This document shows, piece by piece, positions 21,827-34,200 of a DNA stretch of 34,701 bases. Under the pieces are notes generated by a model. That model did not search any database. It saw nothing but the letters and a program-made list of their open reading frames with translations, and was not told the DNA's origin. Source of the DNA: Bacteroidales bacterium (GTDB lineage: Bacteria > Bacteroidota > Bacteroidia > Bacteroidales > P3); contig JAISVE010000071.1 in NCBI GenBank assembly GCA_031271725.1, positions 1 to 34,701 of the forward strand, read 5' to 3'. Every line of letters starts with the position of its first letter. The stretch's first letter is position 1. The position numbers were made by a program, and so were the translations under genes.

Positions 21827-23203
21827 TTATTTCTTAGAATTTTCTTTCTTCCATTCTTGTGAAAAAGATTTTCCTGCAAACTTCGGCATTTTACGATATG
21901 GTCCCCACAATGTAAAGTTAAGCGGATATGCTCCAAAATTTTTCAAACTACCCGGAAAATTAAAAAAGAAACGCGAGCCACTGATGTATGTAAATCCTTT
22001 CATTGCTAATTTTTCCGCTGCCGGACGTAGATTTTTTTCTACGGATTTCCGCCTGTTTACCAATAATAAATCCGGCAATGGAATTTTTTCAGGGCAAACT
22101 TCAGCACAAGCTCCACAAAGAGAAGATGCTGAACTTAAGTGTCCGAAATCTTTAAATCCTCTGTAAAACGGTGTTATAACCGAACCGATTGGACCGGAAT
22201 AAGTTGTGTTGTATGTGTAACCTCCGATTGTTTTGTAAACCGGACAAGCGTTAAGGCAGGCACCGCAACGAATACACGAAAGAGCTTCGTAATCTTCGAT
22301 GTCGGTATATAAATCCGTACGTCCGTTATCAAGCAAAATTACATACATTTTCTCGGGACCGTCAACTTCGTTGTTTTTTCTTGCTCCTGTAAAAAGCGTA
22401 TTGTAAGCCGTAATTTGTTGTCCTGTTCCCATACAGGCAAGCAGGGACCAATATAAGCCTAAGTTTTTGATTGATGGTATTATTTTTTCCATTCCTGCAA
22501 AAACAATATGGATTTTAGGAAATGAGGTACTCATTACTCCGTTTCCTTCGTTTTCGGTAACAGCAATTCCACCAACATCTGCAACAATGAAGTTTGCTCC
22601 TGTTACACCAATGTCTGCCGAAGTATATTTTTTTCGGAGAACTTGTCGGACGTATTCCGTCATTTCTTCGGGCGTGCTCGTGATTGGAATATCAAATTTT
22701 TCGTTGAAAAGCTTTGCAATGTCTTCTTTTGATTTGTGCATAGCTGGCGTAACAATGTGATAGGGTTTTTCGCCTGCTACCTGCACTATAAATTCTCCTA
22801 AATCCGTTTCAACCGATTCGCAGCCAACAGCTTCGGCTGCGTGGTTCATTTCGATTTCTTCGGTTGTCATGGATTTGCTTTTAACCAAAAGTTTTGCTTG
22901 GTTTTCCTGCAAAATTTCTTGTAGATATTCCACTGCTTGCAAATTATCTTTTGCCCAAAGAACAGAAATTCCGTTTTTTGTTGCGTTTTCTTCAAATTGG
23001 GACAAATATTTGTCCCAATTGTTTAACATCAAACGTTTTATATAAGCTGCACAGGAACGAGCTAATTGCAAATCGGCATATCTTGCTTTGCCTTTTGCAA
23101 CAGCTGCATCGTAGCGAGAAATATTAAATTTTATAGTCTGCCTATGTTTATGGTCGAAAGCTATTTTATCAGCGTCTTTTGTGAATTTCTTATGGTAATT
23201 CAT
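21827..23203 (-). CDS. lutB: LutB-like iron-sulfur protein (lactate utilization, LUD domain plus 4Fe-4S)
   Basis: The 458-residue protein has a LUD-type domain (about 60-290, with KSKSMTTEEIEMNHAAE and TGANFIVADVGGIAVTENEGN). A ferredoxin-like part follows, with C310, C313, C316, C320 (CIRCGACLNACP) and C363, C366, C370 (CGACAEVCPEKIP), as in LutB/YkgF. In lactate oxidation LutABC work together. Here neither lutA nor lutC is next to it: gpmI is upstream (1-base gap) and mazE downstream. The partners could be elsewhere, or the protein may serve another electron-transfer reaction. The C-terminal segment after the clusters is typical. Family certain, physiological role less so. Confidence 0.9.
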   Translation of the reverse strand: MNYHKKFTKDADKIAFDHKHRQTIKFNISRYDAAVAKGKARYADLQLARSCAAYIKRLMLNNWDKYLSQFEENATKNGISVLWAKDNLQAVEYLQEILQENQAKLLVKSKSMTTEEIEMNHAAEAVGCESVETDLGEFIVQVAGEKPYHIVTPAMHKSKEDIAKLFNEKFDIPITSTPEEMTEYVRQVLRKKYTSADIGVTGANFIVADVGGIAVTENEGNGVMSTSFPKIHIVFAGMEKIIPSIKNLGLYWSLLACMGTGQQITAYNTLFTGARKNNEVDGPEKMYVILLDNGRTDLYTDIEDYEALSCIRCGACLNACPVYKTIGGYTYNTTYSGPIGSVITPFYRGFKDFGHLSSASSLCGACAEVCPEKIPLPDLLLVNRRKSVEKNLRPAAEKLAMKGFTYISGSRFFFNFPGSLKNFGAYPLNFTLWGPYRKMPKFAGKSFSQEWKKENSKK

Positions 23204-23204
23204 T

Positions 23205-24734
23205 TTAATCTTCTATAAGATTTTTTCCTGTCATTTCTTTAGGAGCGGCTATTCCCATTATATGGCAAATAGAAGGAGCTACATCTGCCAAAATTCCGTT
23301 CTCAACTTTTGCTGATTTGTTTTCCGTAACGTAAACAAAAGGAACAGGGTTTAATGAGTGAGCGGTATTTGGTGAGCCATCGGCGTTTATTGCATGGTCT
23401 GCATTTCCATGGTCTGCTATTATTATCACTTCATATCCATTGGCTTTAGCGGCTTCTACACTATCTTTTACGCAATTATCAATAGTAGTAACGGCTTTTT
23501 GTATTGCTTCGTAAACGCCGGTGTGTCCAACCATATCTCCGTTTGCATAATTAACTACAATGAAGTCGAATTTTTGTTTGTTCAATTCTGCAACCAATGC
23601 ATCTTTTACTTCATAAGCACTCATTTCTGGCTTTAAATCGTAAGTTGCCACTTTTGGAGAAGGTATAAGTATTCTTTCTTCATTTTTAAATTCTGCTTCG
23701 CGACCGCCCGAGAAAAAGAAAGTTACGTGTGCATATTTTTCTGTTTCGGCAATTCTTAACTGTTTTTTGCCTGCTTTTGAAATTACTTCTCCTAAAGTAT
23801 TTTCAACGTTTTCTTTATCGAAAAGAACATGCAAACCTTTGAATTTAGAATCATAAGGGGTCATTGTGCAATAATACAGAGGAATTGTTTTCATTCCTTC
23901 TTCAGGCATGTCTTTTTGGGTTAAAGCTATAGTAAGCTCTTTTGCACGGTCGTTTCTATAGTTAAAGAAAATTACCATATCACCTTCTTGGATTGTTGCC
24001 ACAGGTTTTCCATCGTCTTTTACGTGTACGATTGGTTTAATAAATTCATCACCTCTTGGATCTGCAATATAAGAGTCTTCTACAGCTTTAACCATATCGG
24101 TATAAGGTTTTCCTATACCTTTAACTATAAGATCATAAGCTTCTTTTACTCTTTCCCAACGGTTATCTCTGTCCATTGCATAGTATCTTCCAATGATTGA
24201 TGCTATTTTTCCAGTCGAAACTGCAAGATGTTTCTCTAAATCTTGAATAAATCCTTTTCCGCTTTTCGGGTCTGTATCTCTACCGTCCATAAAACAATGA
24301 ACGAAGGTATTTTCTATTCCGTATTCTTTAGAAATATCGCAAAGTTTGAATAAATGGTCTATAGAACTATGTACACCGCCGTTTGAAACTAAACCCATAA
24401 AGTGTACATTTTTGTTGTTGTTTTTTGCATACGTAAATGCTTTTATAATTTCCGGATTTTTAAAAATACTGTTGTCGCGGCAAGCAATGTTTATTTTTAC
24501 GAGGTCTTGATATACAACTCTTCCTGCTCCGATATTTAAATGTCCAACCTCAGAATTTCCCATTTGACCGTCCGGAAGTCCAACGTTTTCTCCGGAAGCT
24601 TCAAGGTGCGAGTGTGGATATTTTTCGATAAGACTGTTCCAATATGGTGTTGGTGTACTATAAATTGCATTTTCTTTTCCGTGTTTCCCTATTCCCCAAC
24701 CGTCAAGAATCATTAATAAGACTTTTTTGCTCAT
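23205..24734 (-). CDS. gpmI: 2,3-bisphosphoglycerate-independent phosphoglycerate mutase
   Basis: The 509-residue protein starts [16 protein letters not shown], with the first metal-ligand Asp. S61 in [17 protein letters not shown] is the phospho-accepting serine. The interior has [15 protein letters not shown] and [12 protein letters not shown]. The metal motif [13 protein letters not shown] and [13 protein letters not shown] close the fold. It interconverts 3- and 2-phosphoglycerate in glycolysis, with two Mn ions. Full length with normal ends. It is first in the - strand gene string; its stop lies one base before the lutB start. A TAATTTTG box (24774-24781, - strand) is a candidate promoter. 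Confidence 0.97.
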   Translation of the reverse strand: MSKKVLLMILDGWGIGKHGKENAIYSTPTPYWNSLIEKYPHSHLEASGENVGLPDGQMGNSEVGHLNIGAGRVVYQDLVKINIACRDNSIFKNPEIIKAFTYAKNNNKNVHFMGLVSNGGVHSSIDHLFKLCDISKEYGIENTFVHCFMDGRDTDPKSGKGFIQDLEKHLAVSTGKIASIIGRYYAMDRDNRWERVKEAYDLIVKGIGKPYTDMVKAVEDSYIADPRGDEFIKPIVHVKDDGKPVATIQEGDMVIFFNYRNDRAKELTIALTQKDMPEEGMKTIPLYYCTMTPYDSKFKGLHVLFDKENVENTLGEVISKAGKKQLRIAETEKYAHVTFFFSGGREAEFKNEERILIPSPKVATYDLKPEMSAYEVKDALVAELNKQKFDFIVVNYANGDMVGHTGVYEAIQKAVTTIDNCVKDSVEAAKANGYEVIIIADHGNADHAINADGSPNTAHSLNPVPFVYVTENKSAKVENGILADVAPSICHIMGIAAPKEMTGKNLIED

Positions 24735-24773
24735 TTTTTATATTTGTTTTAATTAATAATCAATATGTTTTTG

Positions 24774-24781
24774 CAAAATTA
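24774..24781 (-). promoter_or_regulatory. Possible -7 box for gpmI
   Basis: On the - strand this reads TAATTTTG, a TAnnTTTG match 40 bases before the gpmI start. The nearest upstream TTTG (24808-24811) is 26 bases away, longer than usual. Confidence 0.4.
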
Positions 24782-25028
24782 ATATATTCTTTTCTAAATA
24801 TTATCCTCAAATTATAAAATTATCTGAAATATTAAAATAAAGAGTAATTGTGTATATATAAATATGTAATAAAATGTTAAAGTTTGTATTTTTTAATTTG
24901 CCTGATTTATAATGAATAAATGGCTAAAAAGCAAAATAAAATATCCTGAATTACGATTTGCTTGGTTCATCTAAGGAATATTGTTTATTGTTCTATAAAT
25001 GATAATTTTATAAAAAATATCACTATAG

Positions 25029-25057
25029 ATGCAACGTTTTTATCATTTTTTGCATTT
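25029..25057 (+). promoter_or_regulatory. Conserved 29-base upstream element, copy B
   Basis: It reads ATGCAACGTTTT, then T, then ATCATTTTTTGCATTT. It is the same as copy A at 3096-3124 except for one base. It lies 236 bases before the start of the giant adhesin. The dyad ATGCAA, 15 bases, TTGCAT is intact. A separate full -33/-7 promoter lies downstream at 25165-25196, so this element may be an activator site or a second, alternative-sigma promoter. Confidence 0.6.
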
Positions 25058-25164
25058 CTATATAAATAGAAAACCAAATATAAATGCTAACATAAATGTA
25101 TAAAAAAATCACAGCCTCTTTTTTATGTTTATGAACATAAAATCTCAAAAAAATATACTTAAAA

Positions 25165-25196
25165 TTTGTTAAAAAGATTTATTGTAATTATGTTTG
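25165..25196 (+). promoter_or_regulatory. Promoter of the giant adhesin gene, TTTG-N20-TATGTTTG
   Basis: TTTG at 25165-25168 and TATGTTTG at 25189-25196 are 20 bases apart, a full match to the Bacteroidetes housekeeping consensus. Transcription would start near 25203, giving a leader of about 60 bases. Confidence 0.7.
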
Positions 25197-25264
25197 TAAA
25201 TTGAAATAAATAGACTTTTTTGTAAAAAAAAGACATAAACTTCTGTATGATATTATATACTCTT

Positions 25265-28200
25265 ATGATAAAAAATATACATTCTTCAATTAAAATTTTA
25301 AGATATTCAATAACAGTTTTATTGCTATTGAGTTCGTTAAGTATTTTTGCACAGCCTATAGTAGATATTACTGTTGATGGTGGAAGTCCCCACCCTACGA
25401 CAGGCTATCAAATTTGTGCAGGAGAATCTATAACATTAACCGCATCCGGAGGAGAGAGTTATGAGTGGAGAGAAAGAGCCGGAACTGTGTCTGTTACTAT
25501 AGCCAACTCCACAGTTGTGACAGACGGTACTAATGCAAGCATAACAGTATCTCCTACAGCTACAACAACTTACCGTGTGTGGGTAACAGACGGAACCGGT
25601 ACATCTATTAGTAGTGATATTAGGATAACTGTAGGTAGCCCTCCGTTATTTGCATCATTAGGAGACATAGTAGTTTGTGAAGGACAGGCAGTTAATATCT
25701 CTTGGAATAAATCAAGTACAGGAACAGTTAAATATGATGTGTATTTTTCAGGAGTGTATCTACGTACGATAAATACTTCAGCTGCAGTAATAAATAGTTC
25801 CATAGCGACAGCAGCAACGTCAGATCCGAGTTTATCAGGTACTTACACTGTAATAGGCATGTATGAAGCTACAGGTTGTTCAGATACGATAGAAATAAAC
25901 TTACAGATAAATCCTAAACCTAAGTTAACAGCTCCTACAACAATTATAACTTGCGATGAATTAGACCTTACAAAATTATCGGAAGTTGAAGTTATTCCAT
26001 CTGATGCGGAATTGACCTATTGGAGTAATGCTGCGGCAACTACTCCACACCCGAATCCAAATTCAATAATAGCTAATAATGCTAATAATTTCATAAAAGC
26101 AACTGACATTACAACCGGATGTTCTGTAATGAGCAGCCGTATTAGTGCAACTATAAATAAAAGTCCGGTTGTTGTTGCTACTGTTAACTCTCCGCTTTGT
26201 GAAGGCAGTCAAGTTATTTTTGGCGGAGCACCGGAAGCCGGTAGTATTGCCGTTCCGGCCACAGGCTGGAGATGGCAAGCTCCCGACGGAAGCCTTGTTA
26301 TTGCCGACCGTAATGCTATGTTGCCCAACGCAACACCTGATATGAATGGAATTTACCATCTTATTGGTACTGCTGCTAATGGTTGTTCCGACACGGCTAT
26401 GGTTGATGTTTTTGTAAATCCTTTTGCGGAATTTTCTATAAAGGATACTATTATATGTGAAGGTGCGGATTTAGATATTACAGATTTGGTTAACGTTTTA
26501 GGTGAGGACGAAATAATATATTGCGAAGACGAAGGAGCTACCATTGAATTGGCTTCTACTGTTATTCCGACAACTACTGTTGGTGATACATATTATTATG
26601 TAAAAGGTATAACAAATAAAGGCTGTGAAAATATAAAGGTAATTAAAGTAACAGTTGTAGCAAATCCGCTTATAACTATTAGCAATCCGGATCCTGTTTG
26701 CGAAGAAACTGTTGATATTACCAATGCCGGCTTAGGAGAAGGCTTGACTTTCGGTTATTGGCGTGATGTTGTAGCTACAGATACATTATCTACACCCCAA
26801 ACCACAACATTAAAACCAGGTGATGTGAGATATTCTACATATTATATAAAAGGAACTGATCAGCATGGTTGTTCTGTTATAGAACCTGTTGTAATAGAAA
26901 TTAATCCATTGCCTACATTAGAATTAACAGATAAAACAATTACTGCCTGTACTCCCGAAACTGTTGATATTACCGATGAAGATTTAATAGTAGCTGCTTC
27001 TGATTATGTAAGTTATACCTATTGGCGTAATGCAGCATCAGGAGAATTGTTGACGGAAGAAGCCGAAGAGATTTCTGTGGGAGGTACATATTATATTAAA
27101 GCTGAAACAACTGAAGGTTGTTCGGTTGTTCATCCTATTGAAGTAGCCATAAATCAAACGCCGACAATAACAGTTACGAGTGTTTCTGCAATATGTGCTC
27201 CCGGAACAGTTGATATTACAAGCATTGCAAATTCCAATATAGCTGTTACTTACACTTATTGGCGAGATCCGGAAGCTGATGCAGACGAATTGACACCTGC
27301 ACAAGCGGCTGCAATTAACGAAATAGGTACAAATACATATTATATAAAGGGAACTACTTCCGATGGGTGTTTTGATATTAAACCGGTAGAAGTAATTATT
27401 TATCCTCAGCCCAATCTGATTATTGCAACACCTGTTATAGAAACTTGTGCACCTGCTATTGTTGACCTTACAGATATGTCTATTACAACGGGCTCCGATG
27501 CCGGTTCTTTTACTTATTGGCTTGATGCATCAGGATATGCAAATCCGATACCAGAACCGGACGATATAACAGTATCTGGTACGTTTTATATAGAATTGGT
27601 AGAAAACGGACATAGTTGTGTAACAAGAGAAAAAATTGAAGTTATTATTACAGAACTACCGGACGGTTTGGAGTTGTATGAAGAAAGACGCATTTGCTCC
27701 GGAGGAACTATTCCTATTTGGAATCCTCCAGCAGGTGTTGGAACCGTAACTTGGAGAGAAGTTGACAATGCCGGTACCATTATTGGAACCGGAACGGGCT
27801 CTATACCTCCAATTACAGCAACAAATACAAGTAACTTCCCAATTATCCACAGGTTTGAAATTTCATATTCAAACTATTCTGTTACGGCATTTACCGGTTG
27901 TCCCGTTATTTACGAGGCTGTCATAGAACCGCAGAATGAAGCAACACTTGAACTTGTTGACGGTATAGAAGGTAAAGTTTGTCCGGATAATCCTTTTACA
28001 CTTACGGCTAACGTCGATTATTCCGATTTCGTTTATACAAAATGGTATAAAAATGGTGCATTGGCTGGTAATCCATATGAAACTAATTTAATTGGCGACC
28101 GTATTTCTGTGGTGTATGAGCAAAGTACGGAAGATACATACCGCTTTATAGCTGAAACTCGTGCCGGCTGTAAGATAGATTTAACAATAAATGTTCAGCT

Positions 28201-31200
28201 ACAAACTAATGCTTTTCTTTGTAAAAGCGCGGTATATTTAGGAAATGACACAACGCTTTGTGATGGCGAAAATCTTATTCTTAAACCTGATAAAAGCGAT
28301 AGAGAATATTTTGAGTTTGAATGGTTTAAACTTGGAGAATCGCAGCCTATCGGCAATGGAGACTCATATACTGTTACAGAACCCGGAACTTATGTTATAC
28401 GCACCAAAGAAATTGATAAAACTTCGCTCGTATTCAATGGTGACTTTGAAATGCAGGATAATTCCGGTTTTTCGTCGCAATATTGTTATACGCCTATAAC
28501 TACAGGTAATCAGCTCTCAAATGCAAATAGAAATATATGTAGCCGTCCCGATGGTTTGATATGTACAAATCCTAATCACGTTATTGGAGGTACAACTGCT
28601 GCAACTCGTCACACAGCTGCTTGTTGGAATTGGCATACAAGTGCTTGTTGGAATGGAACAAATAATACAGGTGGAGCAATTTGTCCTCCGGGCTCGGGTT
28701 TAGGTACTGGTAACGGATGGTTAAACCCTGAAGCACGCTATGCAATTACCAAAAGTCCAAATTGGGTACATAGTAATTTTGGACACTGCTTAGACCATAC
28801 ATATTCCAGAAATCCGAACGGAAACGATAGTAATCTGCCCTATGTTGCAAATACGCATACACAAGATAATTTTCCCGGTGGTAGTGCTGCGTGTAGAAAT
28901 ACACGTAATCAAAATACAAGTTCTGCAAACTCCAAACACCCGCAAAATAGTACCAGCGGTTCTACTTATAATAACTCGCAAGTGCCTGCTAACTGGACTA
29001 ATACAAATAGGCAAGGAGCAGGACACATGATGGTGGTAAACGGTGCTAATGCTCAAGGAGCTGCAGGCGGTTTTCTTAGAGTTTGGTGTCAAGATATTAC
29101 AGTTGCTCCAAATACCGATTATATTTTCTCGGCTTGGTTCACAAGCGTACATCCGGATGCTCCGGCTGTGTTGCAATTTTTTGTGAATGGAGCTTTGCTT
29201 CAAGACGATTTTACTATCGGCTGTATTCCTTGCCAATGGCAACAATATTATGCCGAATGGAAAACACCTTCGAACGTAACAAGTACGGAAATCTGTATTG
29301 TTAATAAAAATACAACTGCAGGAGGCAATGACTTTGCTATCGACGATATTTATTATGCCCGTGTGTATCAGCTTATGGATACCATACAGGTAAATTATAT
29401 CGACCTTTCGGAGATAGATATAACAGTGGATAGCAAAGAAATTTGTAGCGGAGGTTCGGCTAAGCTTACTGCCAGCGAAGGAGCAGACAGCTATGAATGG
29501 CGTATTAAAGGACAGACTGCAATTATAAGTACAGACCGTGTTATAACAGTATCTCCAACAATCAACACAGAGTATGAGGTAACTGCCTATAGCGGAGCAA
29601 GATGCTCTTTACCTAAAAGTATATCGGTAACAGTAAATCCGGCTCCGGTTATAAATACGGAAGCTTCTTTGGGTAATTCTACAACAGAAGTTTGCGAAGG
29701 AGATGTAATAACATTGCGGGCTAACGTGTCTGGCAGTAATTTAGTCCATACCTGGACATCTCCTAACGGTACTACTGTAGGTAATAATAGTGCAACATAC
29801 ACTAAAACAGGAACAGTGATGTCGGATGCAGGCAAGTACACTTATACAGTCCGTAATACTACAAACAACTGTACTGCAACCTTAGAGGTTGATGTAACAG
29901 TAAATGCTAAGCCTACATTATTAGTTACAGACCCTGCTCCGATTTGTGTTCCCGGTGAAGTGGATTTAACAGACGCCGCAATAACGGCAGGCAGTTCTTT
30001 AGGTTTAAGTTTTACATATCACACTAATAACAATGTAGCACAAGCTAATAATGGGACAAACATACTTGCAAATACTGTAATATCATCAAACGGAACATAT
30101 TACATACGAGCTACCAGTGATAATGGTTGTACTTCAGACATTAAGCAGGTAATTGTAAAGGTAAACAATCCTCCGGTGTTTGCATCTTTAGGAAATGTAG
30201 AAGTTTGTGAAGGGCAAGCAGTTAATATTTCTTGGAATAAATCAAGTACAGGAATAGTTAAATATGATATATATTTTTCCGGAATATTTCAACAAACTAT
30301 AAGCACTTCCTCTTCATTAATAAATTTTTCTATTGCAACAGCAGCAATGTCAAATCCCGATATGTCTGGTACTTATACTGTAGTAGGTATGTATGAATCT
30401 ACAGGTTGTGCAGATACTATAGAAATAGATGTTTTAATAAATCCTTTACCTCAGCTCAGTATAACTAATCCACCTGCAGTATGTTATCCTAATGTTGTAG
30501 ATATAACATCGTCTGAGGTTTTGGGAATAGATATAAATGTTACACCAGATTTGGAATTGACATACTGGCAAAATAGTACAGGCTCAGGAGTATCTGAAGA
30601 ATTGATAAATCCTAATGCTATAGATGATACAAATAATGCAAATCGTACATATTATGTAAGAGCCGAATATACAGAAACAGGTTGTTCGGTAGTTCGTCCC
30701 GTTGTAACAAGAGTAAATCCTAAACCAAATGTATCTGCAGAAACCAATAATCCTATTTGCGAAGGTGAACGTTTAACTTTAACAGGCGGTGTAAGTAGCG
30801 GTTCGGTAGCAATAACAAGTAGTACTTCTTACTGGGAAGGACTTGACAATGGCTTTACAAATACCGGAACTTCTTATACGCTATCTAACACTCCAATTAC
30901 CATGAATGGTCATTATCGTTTTATAGGTATAACAAATCAAGGTTGTATGGATACAGCTTATATTGAAGTGGAAGTAAAAGAGAAACCACAATTAGAAGTA
31001 AAAGATACAATTGCCTGCCATCCTGCTACAATAGATATTTTATATCTTGTTAATGGTGCAGATTCTTATAAGTTTTACACTACAGCCGGAGGAAATACAG
31101 AATTTGCAAGTACCGAATTAAGCGGAGTTAGAAATACTAACTTTTGGGTAATAGGAACTACAAACGGCTGTTCCAGTCCGCGAGCACAAGGAAATGTAAC

Positions 31201-34200
31201 AATAGAAAATACGCCTACTGTAACGTTAAAACATTTAGAAACTTGCGACCCTAATGAAATAAACCTTGAAGATGCAGTAAATAATCTGGCTTCTTTCGAT
31301 TATGTTGCTTATTACGATGATGCCTCTGCCACAGGAGCATCGGAGATTTATACTTATCAAAATATATCCGGAGCTCAAACAAATACTCCTTATTGGGTGG
31401 TAGTTACTAAAGGACATTGTGAAAGTGAACCAACACAAGGGACTTTTACCATAAAACCACAACCTGTAGTAGAGTTGGAGCTAATAGAGCCTGTATGTAA
31501 TTATCCAAACACAAATATTGATTTATCGGAGGGAGTGTCGGGAGCCGATTCTTACAAATATTATTATGTGTCGGATAATAGTGAAATTACAGCTCGTCCT
31601 CCTCTTGTAAGCGGAGTGCAGGTAAGTACGGGATATTATGTAATAGGTACAACAGACGGCTGTCCGAGCGAACCTGCTTATGGTGAATTTACAATTAACG
31701 CATTGCCTAAAATACTTGTAACGCAAGGAAATATTTGTCACGATGAAAGCATAATTCTAACTGCCAACGGTGCGGATATTTATGAATGGTCTCCTGCTAT
31801 GGGATTGAGTGCAATAACAGGCAGCCAAGTAACAGCTACTCCTCCTGTAGGAACACATACTTATACAATAACAGGTACAGATATAAACACTTGCGTAAAT
31901 GACACAACAATAACAGTAAGAGTAATTGAACGTCCGGACTGCAGTATAATGTATATTAATGAATACGGAGAAGAGGAAACTGTAAGTAATTCATCTCCTC
32001 GTATTCCTAATACTTATTGTCCTAATGATGTGGTGCAGTTCTTTGCTCCTGCAGAGCCTTCGGTATTAGCTGCTGCTGACGGACAAAGTTTTGTATACGA
32101 ATGGATTGTAACTGGAAATGCAAGCATAGTAGGAGTAAACAATCAACAAACGGTGTTGGTAAAAGTAGGAGCTGATTGTGGCACACCGTACACAGTAACA
32201 TTGCGTGTGAGAAATTCTGCTCTACATGATGTTCCGGGAGAAGATATAAATCACATAGTGTCTGAAGAACTTTTAGGCACCAGTCTGCCTGCAGGAAAAG
32301 AATATTGCTGGGAAAGTTGTTCTGTAAACATAACTCCAACTACTATTCCTTTGGAATTACCCGATGAACCTGAAATACACTTAGTTCGTTGCGAAACATT
32401 GGCAATACCTCCTGTTCCGCCTTTGTGTGCAAACGGCTGTCCTCAGCCGGCACCGACAATACAAGCCGGCACACAAGATATTTTATCTTATTGCTCAAGC
32501 GGCTGTAGTGAGGCTAAACACACAGTAAGAAAAGCTGACCCGTTTATAAATTATTTTGAAACCGATACTTATAATGGCTGTGAAGGAACAATTAGTTATA
32601 CTTGGATTTACACAGAATATTGTACCGGCGAAGAGCAAACGTGGACTTATACATATAATGTAGAACGTGAAGATTTTAATGTGCCATCGCTCGGTAGTTC
32701 AACTGTAAGCTGTGTATCTCAGGCAACTCAACCGACAGCGCCGGCAGACATAGTACGAACTTATGAACGTGTACCACAGATATTAAGCATAAAAGGCGAT
32801 TGCGAGAATCACACTCTTAACATAAATAACATATTTGACAGAAATCCCAACACAAAATGGGTTGCCGATAATACAGTAATGAAATTGCCAAACTCTCGGA
32901 TATACTGGACTTATGATATGCCTGTAATGCCCGGTGGATATACAATGACTTCTGCTGACGATCTACAAGATTACGATCCAAAATCTTGGAAATATTATGG
33001 TTCTAACAACGGAACGGATTGGATATTACTTGATGCACAAACAAATGTTGAGTTTAACGGCAGAAATGAAACATTAACATTTGATGAAGTTTTACATAAA
33101 GATGAATTATTTAATTATTATCAGTTTGAAATAACCGAAACTTGGGCAGGCGATGTTGCAATTTTACAGCTTAGCGATGTAGAATTTAATACACAACCTA
33201 TAACTTGTACGCAGACAATCACTCCTGTATTTATAGAACGCGAAGAGACTACTTATGATGGTTGTGAGGGAGATGTAACTTACCGTTGGAGATATACGGA
33301 TTGCAGAAATGTGAGTAAAGATTGGGTGTATACTTATAATGTAGAACAAGAAGACTTCAGCATTCCGGAAGACCCAGCTCCCGTAAAAGTATCATGCGTA
33401 AGTATGGCTACAATACCGGCTGCTCCTGCCAATGTTACACACTGTGAAAACACGATAAGCCCGGTATTCTTAAGTGATGACAGCGGAAATTATGACGGTT
33501 GCGAAGGAACGGTTGTTTACATATGGCGTTATACCGACTGTACAGGTAAATTTGTACACGATTATACGTATACTTATAATGTAACTCCAATTAACCCAAT
33601 AATCACAGTTACTTCTAACGGTAATAAAGATTACGGTTGCGTATTGTCAGCACCAAACGACGAGCCAACGTTTAATATAACAGATGTTTGTAATTCAGGA
33701 GCAACATTAAATGTTAGCAATACTATAACAAATAATGGATTCTCTTATGCAAAAACATTTGTTGCAACATACATCAATGCTTGCGGAACATGGACAGAAA
33801 CCGTAACCTACAATTGGCTTATAAAACCTGAAATTAGTGCTGCGAATAACTCTCCTATTTGCGAAGGCGATGAATTGCTTTTCACAAGCACTATTGAGCG
33901 TGGCGATGTAGCTGTTTATGATTGGACAGGACCAAATAGCTTTACATCAAGTCAAGCTAATCCTACAATTCCATTTGCAAACAGAAATGCTAACGGTACT
34001 TACAGATTAATTGTAACTTCAGAACATGGTTGTCAAGACACAGCATATACTGATGTAATGATGAATTTGAAACCTGTGTTGGAAACTAAGGCAATGGCTG
34101 TTTGTTATCCAAATACTGTTGATTTAAGTCAAGCTATATTACCATCAAGTGCATTGGAAGGCTCTAATTTCACTTATTATAAAGATAAATATTTAATAAC

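Larger units (their letters stand above)
24735..25264. other. 530-base divergent intergenic region between gpmI and the giant adhesin gene
   Basis: No gene is visible. In order it holds the gpmI -7 candidate (24774-24781), the conserved element copy B (25029-25057), a hairpin TTTTATGTT (25121-25129) with AACATAAAA (25134-25142), and the promoter at 25165-25196. The AT-rich remainder shows no tRNA or small open frame that I can support. Confidence 0.6.

Noticed and set aside
25121..25142. Hairpin TTTTATGTT/AACATAAAA as a terminator
   Set aside because: It is followed by TCTC and an A-run rather than a T-run on the + strand, and no gene ends close by on either strand; kept only as part of the intergenic description.
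28746..29245. Possible Cys/His-rich small protein antisense to the jelly-roll insert
   Set aside because: The composition comes from the complementary insert codons; no start context or homology.
25570..33349. Frames of 60-151 codons on both strands from 25570 to 33349
   Set aside because: The + frame from 25265 is continuous across all of them, with a signal peptide and recognisable domains; the others are its shadows.
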